Origin: Yponomeuta sedellus
Taxonomy: Eukaryota; Arthropoda; Insecta; Lepidoptera; Yponomeutidae
Assembly (NCBI GenBank): GCA_934045075.1
Contig: OW203727.1
Coordinates: 16,738,861 to 16,802,860 of the forward strand
Length of the DNA: 64,000 nucleotides
Direction of reading: 5' to 3'
This document shows positions 1 through 11,869 of the stretch, piece after piece (within the stretch, counting starts at the first letter, position 1; each line of letters starts with the position of its first letter). Below the pieces are notes generated by a model that saw only the letters and a program-made list of their open reading frames with translations, had not been told where the DNA came from and made no database searches. A program made the position numbers and the translations under genes.

Positions 1-182
1 AGGCATATTAAATTTGTAGAGAAATATGATCTATTTGTCAAACTATAAAAACAGTCTAAATGTGAAGAGATCCAAAATTACCACGTCGAAGGTATACTTG
101 ATAGCCACATGACCAACAAACAGAAGTCAAAATGATTTCATCATGCTCAAGTTTTGGATGGTGCTTTCTGAACTTCTTGTTA

Positions 183-217
183 TATTAATTAATTAATTAA
201 TTAATTAATTAATTAAT
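183..217. repeat. AATT microsatellite
   Basis: About eight units of TTAA/AATT. Confidence 0.85.
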
Positions 218-219
218 TT

Positions 220-1800
220 TGTCTATCACTATTATTAATTTCCTCCCCTTCATTATTTTGATGTTCCACGATTTAGAAGACCAAGTTATATTGACGATTA
301 CACTTGGGAAAAACGTGGATTTAGAAAAACAAACGCTTATTTGCCTCTTTGAGAAAATAATATGGATATACCTTTACAGTTTTCAGAATGTAACCAAGTT
401 TAAAAGTGCAAGTCATTTGTAGCTTTCTCGGTTCATATAAAAGTGGATTTAGAGCTAGCTTTCAGTGGTACAGTTACTCTTCCATGTCGTCTTTTTGTCA
501 ATGAAATGTTCGACATTGAATAATGTTGTACCACAGAAAACAAAGAAACCAAGTAATCAAAGTTGGTAATAATACAATATTGTGAAGTGAGTAATAATTT
601 ACGATCTATTGACTAAAATAAGGATTTATCAATTTATTTAGATGTAGTATTATTTCTTAAAGGTGCAAAGGTACAATTGAGACAGTTAGTGAATATAATA
701 GTTCTCTTAAACCTCATTATAAAGTAAGTAGTCTTTGTCTCATTTGATATTTACATATTTGAGACGACCATTGTACTTACTAATTGAATCGCATATAATC
801 AGTTCATTGACTGTATACTTTACAAAAAAGTCTTGCCGGTATCCCGGAGAGGTAGACCACTATCCATGATCCTGACAAACCATAGTTAATCGTAACTACA
901 TATATTAAAATATATTGTAGCTTAAAAATCATTAATGTAATAAGTAATTTATTATGTGGCTGTAACAATAACAGCCGGGTTATTGAGTTGGGCTTTTTTG
1001 CATAGTTTCGATAATAACAGCTAATCAGCTGAATTATTTCTGTTAAAGAATAAAACAAAGAATACACTTTGACTGTCGTGAAGATCGTGAAGGTTTTACA
1101 TTAAACAAGTTGAACTAAGACTTTCATTTGCACTACACATTTAGTAACCTAATTCCGAAATCACTTACTTGATCTTATGTCGGAAGACTTGAACCAGATT
1201 TCGCCTAAAAACGAATAACTTAGTCATAGTGAGTAAGGACGGATATCGCGTTAAATTTCGGAATCAAGTAAATGCCGCGAATATACAACTAATAATTGAA
1301 TAACTATTTTACTCTAACACAATATCTTCGGCATTGGTGCAAAAGCGAGAAATAAACAGATAGATAGTTGTCCCATCCCTTTTTTTAATTAACAGTGTTA
1401 TATTACAACGATACGTTCCGTCTAGATGACACAAAATTTGTAGACTCGACGGTTCTTTATTTTTATTCCGACTAGTCCGCCGAAAAAACAGCCAAATTAG
1501 TCCAAAGATCTTTTTTTACATCAAGTAACTCTATCCTCGTCCGGCCCCTGTGTAGTAGGGTAGGAGCGCTAGATTAATCAATGTTTTTAGCAGACTCGTA
1601 TAGCTCTCAGTCAATACATGTCCTGCCTATAATTACTACCTAGGAATACATGGCCCGGGCAGAGCTACATTTAAGCGCAAAGGGTCCCTTCAGCCCACAC
1701 ACATCCTTTCCTCAGAGACAGTTTGGGCTCAGCTGCTTTGCGTATATACGAACTCAAGGCTATTCCAAACGAAGTAAGCCAAACGATCGGCCATATTCGA
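220..1800. other. No recognised gene
   Basis: AT-rich sequence with a short CCTGTATCC-family tail near 830-890. No exon or RNA gene seen. Confidence 0.5.
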
Positions 1801-1805
1801 CCGGA

Positions 1806-2010
1806 CGGCCTCTGTGGCGCAGCGGTAGCACATCTGCCAACCATGCAAGAGGTCCCGGGTTGGATACCCGGCTGGGAAAAAAAACCCCAGGTCTTGGATG
1901 TTTACATGTTTGTGATGTCGTTGTTTCTGGTTCCCACGACACAGGGTATCCTAGTGTGGGGCCAGAAGTAATGTATGTGCCTGTATGTAAATGTTACGAT
2001 ATATTTCTAT
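1806..2010 (+). repeat. SINE-B copy
   Basis: GGCGCAGCGGTAGCACATCT (box A) and GGTCCCGGGTTGGATACCCG (decayed box B), then a shared body with GGTCTTGGATGTTTACATG. Same family as 38565 and 54450. Confidence 0.75.
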
Positions 2011-2139
2011 TATTTTTATTTTGGTTACTGACTGTCATATTTTTTTTAAATTGGACATAGATTTAATGTGGTTTAATGAAACATTGGGTACTTATTTACG
2101 GATTTGCCGTTTAAGCTAATCAGATAAACAAAGCTTATG

Positions 2140-2250
2140 ATTGATAAAGAACACTTTATTGCACAACCAGATAAAATAACTTTACAAGTACACAATTTAG
2201 GTATACATTACGGGAACGTTGTGGTCAAGAGACTACTCTTCTCTACAAGA
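2140..2250 (-). repeat. LINE tail (TTATTGCACAA family)
   Basis: AGAACACTTTATTGCACAAC followed by an AT-rich stretch. The family's full form ends CTTCCAGACAACCTT. Confidence 0.5.
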
Positions 2251-3225
2251 AGTAAATGTTTGATATAAAAAGATGAAAGAATAAAATAGTCCACTGCAAC
2301 CCTAGTGGGAATCTAGTTTCAATAGAACAACTCACAACATTTTCTGCGTGTTTATAGTTTTATAGCAATTATTAAACTGAGTAGTTTAGTTTTAAAGGTA
2401 ACTGTTACTATTTTCGAAAGGGTAAAGCTCTGAGAAGTACTTATTTTATGTGTTTATGCAGCGGTTAATGAAATTATTAGAAGTATCCTTCTAATTGTTA
2501 CAGTGCTACACAAGAAATAAGTCTCGTGGATGTACCTGCGCAGATGACCAAATTTTGGATGTGCGGCAAGTTGATCGACCAATCAGATAGTTTCGTTTTA
2601 TGGCAGGCCGCGCGCCTTATTGCTATTGGTTGATTCAACGTCATCCATGCAGGTGACTATTAGTTTGGCAATATTAGCGTGAGCAAAATGGGTAGCGCTA
2701 CTACGGCAATCAATTCTGCACCTTAACCGTATCGGTTAAAGATCATGTGGAATCTACTTATAGCTTCGGGTACTTTCGTTACACTTCTTCCTTATCTGCG
2801 CGAACGTTGATTCCCGAAGGGACTTTTATGAGTTTCACAATCGGGACATCGTGGGTGAATAGATTTGACATTTGTGAAGTTATAGTACCAATACGACTCG
2901 CTAATCGCGAAGGAAAACATCGTGAAGAAACCTGAATGTCAAAAAAAATGCTGTTCTACTACCTCAACGCTTAAAATTGCCATACTCTCTCTTTCTGAGA
3001 AACGGCCTGTGCTTCGCAGTAGGACTTAAGTGAATTAAAAACATTCATCTAATACGCATTTCACTTTTATAGTTATAAATAATAAGTTTTCAGAATATGT
3101 TTTTAAAACAGTTCTGAACTATTTAAACCACTTTTCTAGCCCTGGAATATTAAAATCACAATATTTTAAGACAACGATTGATTGAACAAGTGATTGTGGA
3201 ATTTATTGGTAACTATAGGAGCAGA
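2250..3225. other. No recognised gene
   Basis: Mostly unique sequence. A diverged SINE-C-like body is visible at about 2855-3010, and a weak inverted repeat with CCAAT/ATTGG at 2570-2640. Confidence 0.4.
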
Positions 3226-3229
3226 AAAA

Positions 3230-3620
3230 CTATCTGGTCAATGTGGCCTTAGGGGATAGAGTACCAAATGCCGTCATCCGACATCGGGCGAAGTCCGACG
3301 ATATTGATGGCCGAATTTCCAGTGTGAATTGGCCATGGACGGGACACCTGGCGAGGTGGGAAGACAGCAGCCGGACCATGGACTAGTAGGACTAGTAACG
3401 GAGTGGTGGCTGAGAGCCGGGTGGCGGTCAGTGGCAGACCATATGACCGATGGTCGGACGATGTGGTTGGCAGGTCTCGGATGCGATTTTATGTAGCCTA
3501 TGGTGTGACGACATACAGCAGCTGGCAGGTCACACCTGGACCAGCGCTACCGAAAACAGAGATGTTTGGAACGCGATGGAGGAGGCCTACACTAATTATG
3601 GGTGTCCCGAACTATAATAT
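3230..3620 (+). mobile_element. LINE reverse-transcriptase C-terminal relic
   Basis: Frames carry WPWTGHLARWEDSSRTMD and later an RPYDRWSDDV-like block, matching the W-x-GH-x-R and RP-x-RW-x-DD motifs found after the reverse-transcriptase domain of many insect non-LTR elements. Broken by stops and frameshifts. Confidence 0.5.
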
Positions 3621-4074
3621 TTAATCAAATTTCATTTTATATATTTTGTGATATTTTATATACGTACGTGTATTTAAATTATATTTGTAATATTTAGTCA
3701 ACCTAGGTTATGTAATAAATCACTCCTATACTATATTGTTTACTGGCACTACCCCTTCCACTGTCCGCATTATCGTAGGTTAGCTGGAAGAAAATACTAT
3801 CTAGTATTAAGCTCGCCTTTGTACAAATCTGTTTTAGTGCAATAAATAATTTTTCATTCATTATTTAAAGAATTAAGTCTATAATTAATTAAGTTTAAAT
3901 ATATTCAACTATGATAGCTAATTAATTTATCAATTTTAATCTGTTAATTTATAAATGCATGTATTTTAATTTTAATGTATCAATAATAATTTTAATGTTC
4001 TATTTAATTAACTACTAATCAAGTGTAATGTAATCAATTCTGTTTGGGAAATAAATGGCTATAATAATAATAAA

Positions 4075-4160
4075 CGTCTCACTGCAGGGCACAAGGCTTA
4101 TCTCAGAGAGAGAGAAAGTGAGTGTATGAGGTTAATTACCACCCGTGCCCACCGCGGATT
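4075..4160. repeat. GTCTCACTGCAGGGCAC repeat fragment
   Basis: AAACGTCTCACTGCAGGGCA followed by GCCCACCGCGGATTAGCA. A dispersed family that also occurs at 4730-4830, 13380-13420, 56285-56345, 62945-63090 and 63745-63795. Confidence 0.55.
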
Positions 4161-4352
4161 AGCATCTGAGCAGAGAGAGTATTGTAAAGAGGTTCGAAAT
4201 TTCTCTGTTGCCCGAAGTAGCCCATTAGCTCAGTTGGGAGAGCGCTGGCACGGTTAGCCAGAGGTCGCGGGTTCGAGTCCCGACATGGGTGGAATATTTA
4301 ACCTCTAAATAGGTTTTTGAAATTGTTCTTAGCACGGGTTAGTAGATTAAAA
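4160..4352 (+). repeat. SINE-A, single copy
   Basis: tRNA-derived SINE: GCCCATTAGCTCAGTTGGGA gives a box A and GGTTCGAGTCCCGAC a box B, followed by a TTAGCACGGGTTAG tail. The tail and the many copies argue for a SINE rather than a tRNA gene. Confidence 0.8.
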
Positions 4353-4729
4353 AAGAATATAAGCCTATAAACTTTTCACTTAACTTTTACTTGATCTATT
4401 GTCTTATGACATTTGGATAGATCATTTCATTTCTCATTAAATTAAATAACAAGAAACAATACACAATAATAATTATATTTTCATATTCAATTCAATGTAC
4501 TCCAAAATTATTTTAAAAGAAATCCATTATATGAATTATAGTAAATAGATATATTTTAATGACTAATTCGTTTTTTTTATTTAAGATGTTCAATGAGCTT
4601 TAATATCAGTCAATTTTTCATTTAATTGGATATTTTAAGGTTGTTTTGTATTTCAATTGATTATATGATACACATTCGGAATTTAATGTTTGAACTGTCT
4701 CCTTATAGTAGTAGAATAAAGGCTTTTTT

Positions 4730-4830
4730 TTTTATAAACGTCTCACTGCAGGGCAAAAGCCTTATCTCAAATACAGAGAGGGAGAATGAGCTTAATCACC
4801 ACCAGTGCCCACCGCGGATTAGCAACTGTG
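4730..4830. repeat. GTCTCACTGCAGGGCAC repeat fragment
   Basis: Second copy, 650 bp downstream of the first, with the same two blocks. Confidence 0.55.
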
Positions 4831-4951
4831 CTAAATCCTTGAAGCCGTGTAAACTAGACATAACTTGAAATGATTGTCTGCTGTGATATTGAACGATGCA
4901 GATTAAATTGTGTTACTTTGCAGTTAACGAATATTTCAATTACTTTTTCGT

Positions 4952-5262
4952 TCGTTATCAACCCTTGTATGTCCCCACTGCTGGGGCACGGGTCTCTTCC
5001 TGCATCGCAGGAAGTGCCCGTAACCCGTGCCGTCAGAAGTTATCAAGCCGTCCATAAGGCCTCTGACATGGTTTATCAACTGCCATTATATGACAGCCGG
5101 CACCAACGGCTTAACGTGCCTTGCGAAGCACGGAAGCGCTCGGAAAAATGCCACTAGCGGTAGTCACGGGACGCTCACCCATCCTGTACCTGACCGCTCC
5201 TGTTGTTGCTTAACCAAGTTATTGATTCCAATCACTCGGTTCGCCTAGGCCACGATTGCTTT
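4952..5262 (+). repeat. Rep350 interspersed repeat
   Basis: A family of about 350 bp, here missing part of its 5' half. It starts ATCAACCCTTGTATGTCCCC and ends GGCCACGA. The centre holds GACAGCCGGCACCAACGG. Non-coding; class unknown, with several truncated and fold-back copies. Confidence 0.7.
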
Positions 5263-5767
5263 TTAACTTTCATAAATGTTTGAATAAATAATTATGGCAT
5301 CGAATGAAATATAACGCTTGATTGCTATTAAAATTATCGCGATTCAACGCTTCATTCATTCAGATGTCTACCTGTTCTTATCAAATTTTAATCAGTACAT
5401 TTTTCCATTTGAAATACGAATGAAAAAGAATGAGTTTATTTAGAAAATCAGTATGCGCCTTCGATTGGATTTATTACTTTTTATTAAATTACGTCCAAAG
5501 AGCTTCTCTTCGTTGTGATAAAAATCTCAGCAGTACACAAGGTGTAACGAAAAGTTTAGTCTCGCGAAAGCCCGGAGGTAGTCTAGAATAGGCATTGGAA
5601 TGTTTTAATTTTTCTTTGAAGTGGTGGTGCCCAGGGGATAGAACAATGGACGTCATTTTGTTTTTTAAGTTATGTGCATTAGTGAAAACCACTGGCTAAC
5701 TGTGAAGGAAATCATCGTGAGGACCTTAGTGTCTGAAGTGTTAACATACGTCAGCGTTTGTTACTTA

Positions 5768-5870
5768 CAATGGCCCATCTACGCGGCTAAGTGCGGAAAT
5801 CTCAGGTCTAACTAACATAGTTAGTTAGACCTGAGATTTCCGCACTTAGCCTCATGATTGGGCCATTGTA
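5768..5870. repeat. Palindrome in a SINE-C-related body
   Basis: GGCTAAGTGCGGAAATCTCA and its complement meet at about 5818. The same sequence occurs unpaired at 51505-51560. Confidence 0.7.
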
Positions 5871-7560
5871 CGTAGTAACTAACATGTAATGGCGCAAAAC
5901 GTTTTTTAACTTATTCATAGAATAAAACTCACGCATGGATAATCGAATTAATTCTTTGATTGTTGATAATTACATTGTATTACAAAATAAAATATTTCTA
6001 AACAGTCCATCACTATGACATCCTGTTTCCATGGGAAACAAAGTACTTTACAGAAGGTTACCATGTCTCATATTATAAGTAAAGATCGCTAATGTATCTG
6101 TTCTTGATTGCCGCTTTTTAGGTGAAGTAATGACTTCAAAAATCAATTTGAACAACCATGTACCCTCTGCATCAAGGATGTTTCTTGCTCTGCATACAAT
6201 TCATGCCTACGAGCTACGGCTATGGGCTACGGCGTAGCACAGAGCCTAAGCTGCGTTCTAATTCGTAGAAGACATTTTAGCAACTTTTCTGTGTTTCAAG
6301 GTTTCTTGTTTTTGCGTTACTTCACTAATTCTTCTACGCTAATTGTTGTTTTTGCGTACAATCCGCTTGCTTTTATTAAAAAAAAACACTCTTAGTTAAC
6401 GCCGTGTATACTCTTACTATGAGAAATATATTTTGGATGTTTGTACCACGTGACTATATCGGTCGAATGAGTGAATGTACTTATTGAAAGTTGTTCAATG
6501 ATCGATACAAACTTATGAATCGAGTTCTAATTTGAGTCTTACTTACTTGCTAATTGCTTACTGGAATTAGCAAAAAAACCTCTTAATATATTTTTTATAT
6601 TTTTCATAGTAACCGACCGCATGAATTCAATTGATAATTTTAATTTGTTTCATTATTGACACTCACTATAGAATCTCCCCCTTATTCGTAATAGTCTGCT
6701 AACTTAAAACATTGCTAATTCTCACTCTGTCTTCTTCTATTGACCTAAGTCAGACTGAAAAAGAACACTCTTTAGCAGCTGTTTTAAGTTAGCGGACCAT
6801 TATGAATAAGGGGATCTGATTCCAGGTTTTGATTTTTTTATTTGTGATGAGATTCGATAGGCAATGTTATAACAAAACTAAGTTCTATATTTTTTTTGTA
6901 AATAATGGGTTTTACGGTGTTCTTTTTACGGTACGGAACTCTAAAAAGAACAGGTTTGCGTCACGGAGGGAAAGTTTTTTCAAGAACAGCTTTGAGTCTT
7001 TGAAAGCGTAATCGACTTATTGTACGAAATTCCAAGTAGGTATCCAAGCAAAGCTCAGAATTTTAGCATTTGCCAATCTAGTGACTGATACACGATTATC
7101 TTATTATTATAGATATAACTAGCTAGAAAACTCAGTAATATTTTCCGACTAACAAATAATAAGACCCCAGATCGTAGTCTTTGTGAAATTATCCTAAGTG
7201 TCTTGCATAGTTTCTGTTAACGAGAAGTAAAGATATTTAGGCATATTTGTACAATACAGTGTCCTAATTTTCTGCCGTTTGGTCTTGCATTAATTTGATA
7301 ACAAAACAATAGAAACGGTTTGTCTTGGCTTGAAACTCTTCCCCTTTTATTTTGTAGGCAAGAACCTCCATTTTCTTTAGCAAGCATTGAATTGCTTGTG
7401 ATTTTAATTAAATGTTTAATCAAGCCACCTAAGCTCAGTGCATATTGCTTAGTAATGCTGGCAAAGAAGAAGATCAGAAGAAGAAAAAGAAGTATAATTT
7501 ATAACTGGAATGGCCTGAAGGAGATGAGGCCTACGCCCATCAGTGGGATCTGTTTATCAT
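5870..7560. other. No recognised gene
   Basis: Unique AT-rich sequence. Near 6675-6815 a segment around CCCCTTATTCGTAATAGTC and its inverted partner GACCATTATGAATAAGGGG suggests a MITE of about 145 bp. Confidence 0.4.
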
Positions 7561-7565
7561 CATCA

Positions 7566-8145
7566 ATCTATTATGTCCCCACTGAGGGGCACGGGTCCCT
7601 GAGGAAGGTATAGGCCATACTCCACCACGGGGGCCAAGTCCGGATTGGTGGAGGCTTGCAAGACTAGTGGCTGGTCTTACTGTCAGAAGTTTTCAAGCCG
7701 CCCTAAGGTATTTGACATGGCGTAACGACTGTTATTATATGACAGCCGGCACCAACGGCTTAACGTGCCTTACAAAACACGGAAACGCTCCGCAAAATGC
7801 CACTAGCGATAGTCACGGGATGGTCACCCTTCAGCACACGACCGCGCTTGTTATTGCTTAACTCTACTTACTTAGATGGCTTCCAATCAATCAGTTTTAA
7901 GGCAAGCAGTCGTTCTTGGATTAACGACTGACATCTACCATCTACATCTATCAATTGCTTAGCGTGCCTTGCAAAACAAGGAAGTGCTCGGAAAATATGC
8001 CACTAGCGGTAGTCATGGGATGGTCATCCTGCACCTGACCGCGCCTGTTGTTGCTTAACTCGAGTTGATTCCAATGGGTTATTCCACTAATCCCCATTGA
8101 AAATCCCCATATCACTCGGTCACTAGGCCACGAGCGCTTTTAACC
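7566..8145 (+). repeat. Rep350 copies, one nearly full and one 3' half
   Basis: The first runs from 7566 to about 7862; a second 3' half follows at about 7962-8145, separated by about 100 bp of unrelated sequence. Confidence 0.65.
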
Positions 8146-8539
8146 ATAGTGTGCGTACAGATTATTAATCTAATGTAGTCAAAAATATAAACTTTATACT
8201 TCTTTCGGAGTACTGCATGTCTGGTGCACCCTGTCGCCTCCATTCTCGCTGAATTGCAAAATCCTTTTACAACGACGGCGCACTCTCGTTTGCCGGTGTA
8301 CAACGAATAAAAGACCGCCGTTATGTGAATTGATTTTTGATATTGACATTAATTTTGGAGTAGGTTTACTGGAGTAGGTTTACCCAGCACCTCTACCTTT
8401 CTGACAGCTATGTCGGCCTAGCCCATGGGAAAGGCAAGCTAACTCGAACGGCAAAGGAAAACATGGTAAAGAAACCAGGGTTTGTTATTTAGCAACTATT
8501 GACTTAAAATTTGACTTTGAAGAATTGAAAAAAATATCA

Positions 8540-8925
8540 ATAAAACACAGCCCTACGCCTGTATCCCAGAGGGGTAGGCGGATACCAGGGACAGCCACTT
8601 GCTACGATCCTGGCAAGTCACCTTCGCTTCATCAACGTTCATTAGTCGTTGCATGCACACATGCCTCTTCCGATTACTCTTTATGAGCCCCTTTGCACGT
8701 GCATACATACCCTTTTAGGTCGAAATATGTCCGCCTAGGACGTCCTTTACCGGCCTTTCCTCCCGTATTCACTAAATATATATGTTTCGACGATCTTTCT
8801 TCCTTTATCCTCTTTACGAGTCCAAACCAGCGCAACATTCCTTTCTCAATTTTAGCCACTAAATCCTCTTTCAACTCACAACGTTTTCTAATCACACTAT
8901 TGCGTATCCTATCATTCAAAGTAAC
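8540..8925 (-). mobile_element. LINE C-terminal relic with 3' tail
   Basis: The - strand reads MNDRIRNSVIRKRCELKEDL, MLRWFGLVKRI and GKGRPRRTYFD, the usual end of a non-LTR reverse-transcriptase protein. It is followed by the recurrent tail GGATCGTAGCAAGTGGCTG with CCCTCTGGGATACAGGCG. Confidence 0.65.
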
Positions 8926-8939
8926 ACTATAAATAGTTT

Positions 8940-9130
8940 AAAAACCTATTTAGAGGCTAAAAATTTCACCCATGCCGGGATTCGAACCCGCAACCTCTGG
9001 CTATCCGTGCCACGGATAGGCATGGATAGCCAGAGGTTGCGGGTTCGAATCCCGGCATGGGTGAAATTTTTAGCCTCTAAATAGGTTTTTAAATTTGTCC
9101 TTAGCACGGGTTAGTGCATTAAAAATAAAA
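8940..9130. repeat. SINE-A fold-back (inverted dimer)
   Basis: A - strand SINE half runs straight into a + strand half, giving a near-perfect palindrome, with the 3' tail only on the right. Flanks share AAATAGT. Confidence 0.8.
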
Positions 9131-10105
9131 ATAGTATAACTATACATAGTTCTCAAGAAAATATTAAGAGTAAATAATAAATAAACAAAAGGTTTTAATT
9201 TACTTTGTATGAAAAATATAAAATTGAGGCTGAGAACTTTTGATTTATTTTTTTATTCATTTGAAGCGGTTTAATGTACTGAAGCTGAAGTAATAATTAA
9301 GTAACAGTTTTTAAACTGTAAATTATTACTTCAGGAGTTAATTCAATAACATGTTTAAAAGACCTTTACTCAATTATAAGTCATTAAGTCAAGTCATATT
9401 TACATCCATGCACTTTATTCAGTTACGGTTAGGATAACTTTATATAAAGTGGCGCCTAGCATATATCTCCGAAGGGTAGGCAAAGACAGAGGGCCTGCAC
9501 TTACCACAATCTTGACACAGCTCGGATAAAATCAACAAAAATTTGTAAGCCGACCCGCTAGCGTGTAGATTAATGTGATCGATTAATTAATATAGATAAG
9601 GAAACGACTAAAATCTAATCCTCTCACGTAATAGGGACGATGTTAAGAAGGAGCAATGAGTTTTTCAAACCATTTTTTTTGTTTTTTTTGTTAATGAAAA
9701 CCTTATTATTTTTAAAAACTAATAAATTCATTAAGTCACATAGTAATTGTAATTTAATGAACGTTACAAGTTTACCTAGACACCTAGTTAAACTTGTAAA
9801 ATTTCAAAATCTGTACAATTGGTAAGAAAAAATGGACATATTAAACCAAACTTAATATTTTCAGTCTTTTGATCCTTAATTAACAGAGTTTACATACAAT
9901 TTCAGTTTACAGCGTTTACATATAGCTCCTTTTTGTACTTGCTGCTTACACATTACGTAATTAAACATCACATTACTCAATTTGAATCCCGGAAAGATAG
10001 GTAGAGCTCAGAGTCATCCAGTTGCCACGATTATAACGAAGTTTTTCGCTTTATCGTCAACGTAACTACCATTGAAAATGTATAGTGAAAGTCAAAAAGT
10101 CGATA
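9130..10105. other. No recognised gene
   Basis: AT-rich, with a short tail repeat near 9455-9540. This is where further exons of the - strand gene could hide; none was convincing. Confidence 0.4.
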
Positions 10106-10108
10106 TCA

Positions 10109-10170
10109 ACCATTTGTACGTCCCCACGGCTGGGGCATGGGTTTCTTCATGTATCGCAGGAAGGTTTGGC
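10109..10170 (+). repeat. Rep350 5' stub
   Basis: Only the first 60 bp (CAACCATTTGTACGTCCCCA onward to a GCAGGAAGG). Confidence 0.6.
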
Positions 10171-10273
10171 ATACATATTCTAATCGTCATACTCGTACAA
10201 GGAGTTATAACCGAGATACTTACTTTGAATTAATTCGATGAATTAATTCTAGGGTTAAAAGTTTAAAACTTAC

Positions 10274-10331
10274 CTTTAGCGAAACTCGCACAAAACAGCG
10301 CGCACGCCACCAAAAGTTTTAGCACACACAT
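10274..10331 (-). CDS. First coding exon of a second gene: signal peptide only
   Basis: Reading leftward from ATG at 10331, the exon encodes MCVLKLLVACALFCASFAK plus one base and meets a near-perfect donor, AAAG/GTAAGT, at 10273. This is a typical short insect secretory signal peptide, with start context AAAATG. It ends in phase 1. I searched the - strand to the left edge by eye and found no convincing second exon, so the rest probably lies outside the window or in a short exon I missed. The mature product is unknown. Confidence 0.6.
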
Positions 10332-10342
10332 TTTAGTCGCTT

Positions 10343-10382
10343 GAACTGTGGAATTAGAACATGACACTCACTTATTTAGATA
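10343..10382 (-). promoter_or_regulatory. Candidate core promoter of the - strand signal-peptide gene
   Basis: On the - strand a TATA-like TATCTAAATAAG (10382-10371) lies about 30 nt upstream of an initiator-like CACAGTTC (10350-10343), leaving a leader of about 15 nt before the ATG at 10331. The CACAG could instead be a 3' splice site of a leader intron, so the call is tentative. Confidence 0.35.
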
Positions 10383-10829
10383 AACTTGCTTAAACTCTGC
10401 TTTTGGCTTGGTCAGCCCTGAAGTTTTAATTTTTCTGTCGTATCGTAGGAATTGTGAAGGTTCTGACTGAAATGGGATGGAGACTACACTCTCCGATAGC
10501 GAGCTCATAACTGAATGGACTGAAGCGAATGGCTGAGGGACCTTTTCAAAAGCGCATGCGCGGTTCCAGGAGTTTCCCAGTTCGTTTTAATTAACCATCA
10601 TAACTTTTCATAGCGAGTTTTAAGAGTACTAGAACCTATTAGTGGATTTTTAAAATACTTAAGGAGTTTCATGCAGTAGAACCACTAATTGAAAAAACAT
10701 ACCTTTTTCGCACATCGTTTTCGGAAAACGAGTCAGTACCACGTTAATAGTTAGTTTCGGACCCATGACTAAGAATCTAGGATCACGAACCTAGGAGTGG
10801 GAGAAAAACTAACGTTTTGAGGATTCTGT

Positions 10830-11480
10830 AGTCAACAAGACACCTTTATAGTTTCGTCATGACCGTATGTCTGTCTGTCCGTCTGACCGCGGCTTAGCAC
10901 ACAGACAACAAGTACTAGACAGCTGAAATTTGGTCTAGAAATACATTCTGTCTATTTCTAGAACTAGATCGTCTACACCTACATTAAATATGCATTTTTT
11001 TTTGCCTACACCATAGTGTGGAATATGATTGAAATAGGTAGTTTCAAGGCATTGTGGGTGTAGAAAAACCCTTTTTCGATTTAGGATACTTATGCAAAGT
11101 AGTAAGCTTTAACATATTTTAAACTTTCGCGACTTGTACACCTATTTAGAATATTTTCGGGGCTTAATCGCGTAGTAATTTATTGCTATTTTGCCTCGAC
11201 GTTTCGACGACGTTACAGTCATCGTGGTCACGAGAGACTGATAGCTGGCACCCGTTCACATCTTCGGCTGATGAGGTTTCAGACTACCCTCAGTCTACCG
11301 ACTACCTCGAGGTAAAATAGCAATAAATTACTACGCGATTAAGCCCCGAAAATATTCTAACTATATAGTAAGCTTTAAAGCACAATTTTTTTTTAGTACA
11401 GGGCGTCCTCCATCTACTACGGCCAAACGGTTTATTGCAGAAACGTGTAAAATTCAAGGCAGTAGCAAATATATATGACA
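10830..11480. repeat. Dispersed element with CTGTCTGTCCGTCTGACCGC start
   Basis: The CTGTCTGTCCGTCTGACCGCGG stretch, a following GCTGAAATTTGG block and a terminal AGGGCGTCCTCC block recur in the same order at 50130-50490. Non-coding, split here by the MITE at 11147. Confidence 0.5.
11147..11359. mobile_element. MITE with 53-bp terminal inverted repeats
   Basis: The ends starting TAGAATATTTTCGGGGCTTA are inverted repeats with about one mismatch over 53 bp around about 107 bp. No coding capacity. It is inserted in a longer dispersed element (10830-11480) that also occurs near 50130-50490. No target duplication is clear. Confidence 0.7.
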
Positions 11481-11869
11481 CAACATAAAAAAAATGACCG
11501 CTAAGTAGGCTTTATAAGTTAACGAGTAATAGGCCATCTTAGAAAGTAAAACTTCTTACAAATTTCCTTAAAAATTACTTTCATGAAGTTATTACTTTCT
11601 TCTACCAAAGCAGGTAAAAACCAGACAATACTTGGACGGATTTTAGCGTTAATGTTATCTAGTCCTAAGTTTTTGGCCTTCACGGACACGGATCCTAAAA
11701 TAATAAGATTGAGAGATTGTACTGACTTCTTTTGCAAAAACGATGTGTAATATATTTTGTTATTGGCGGCGCTAATGTTAAGGCTATGTAAGTTAAGGTA
11801 AGAAGCTTCTTAAATTTTTAACTTACTTTCCTATGTTTCACGGGCTTCCTTTTTTTCAGTTTTACATTC

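Noticed and set aside
1650..2060. 136-codon open frame
   Set aside because: It runs across a SINE-B copy and unrelated flanks; no protein features.
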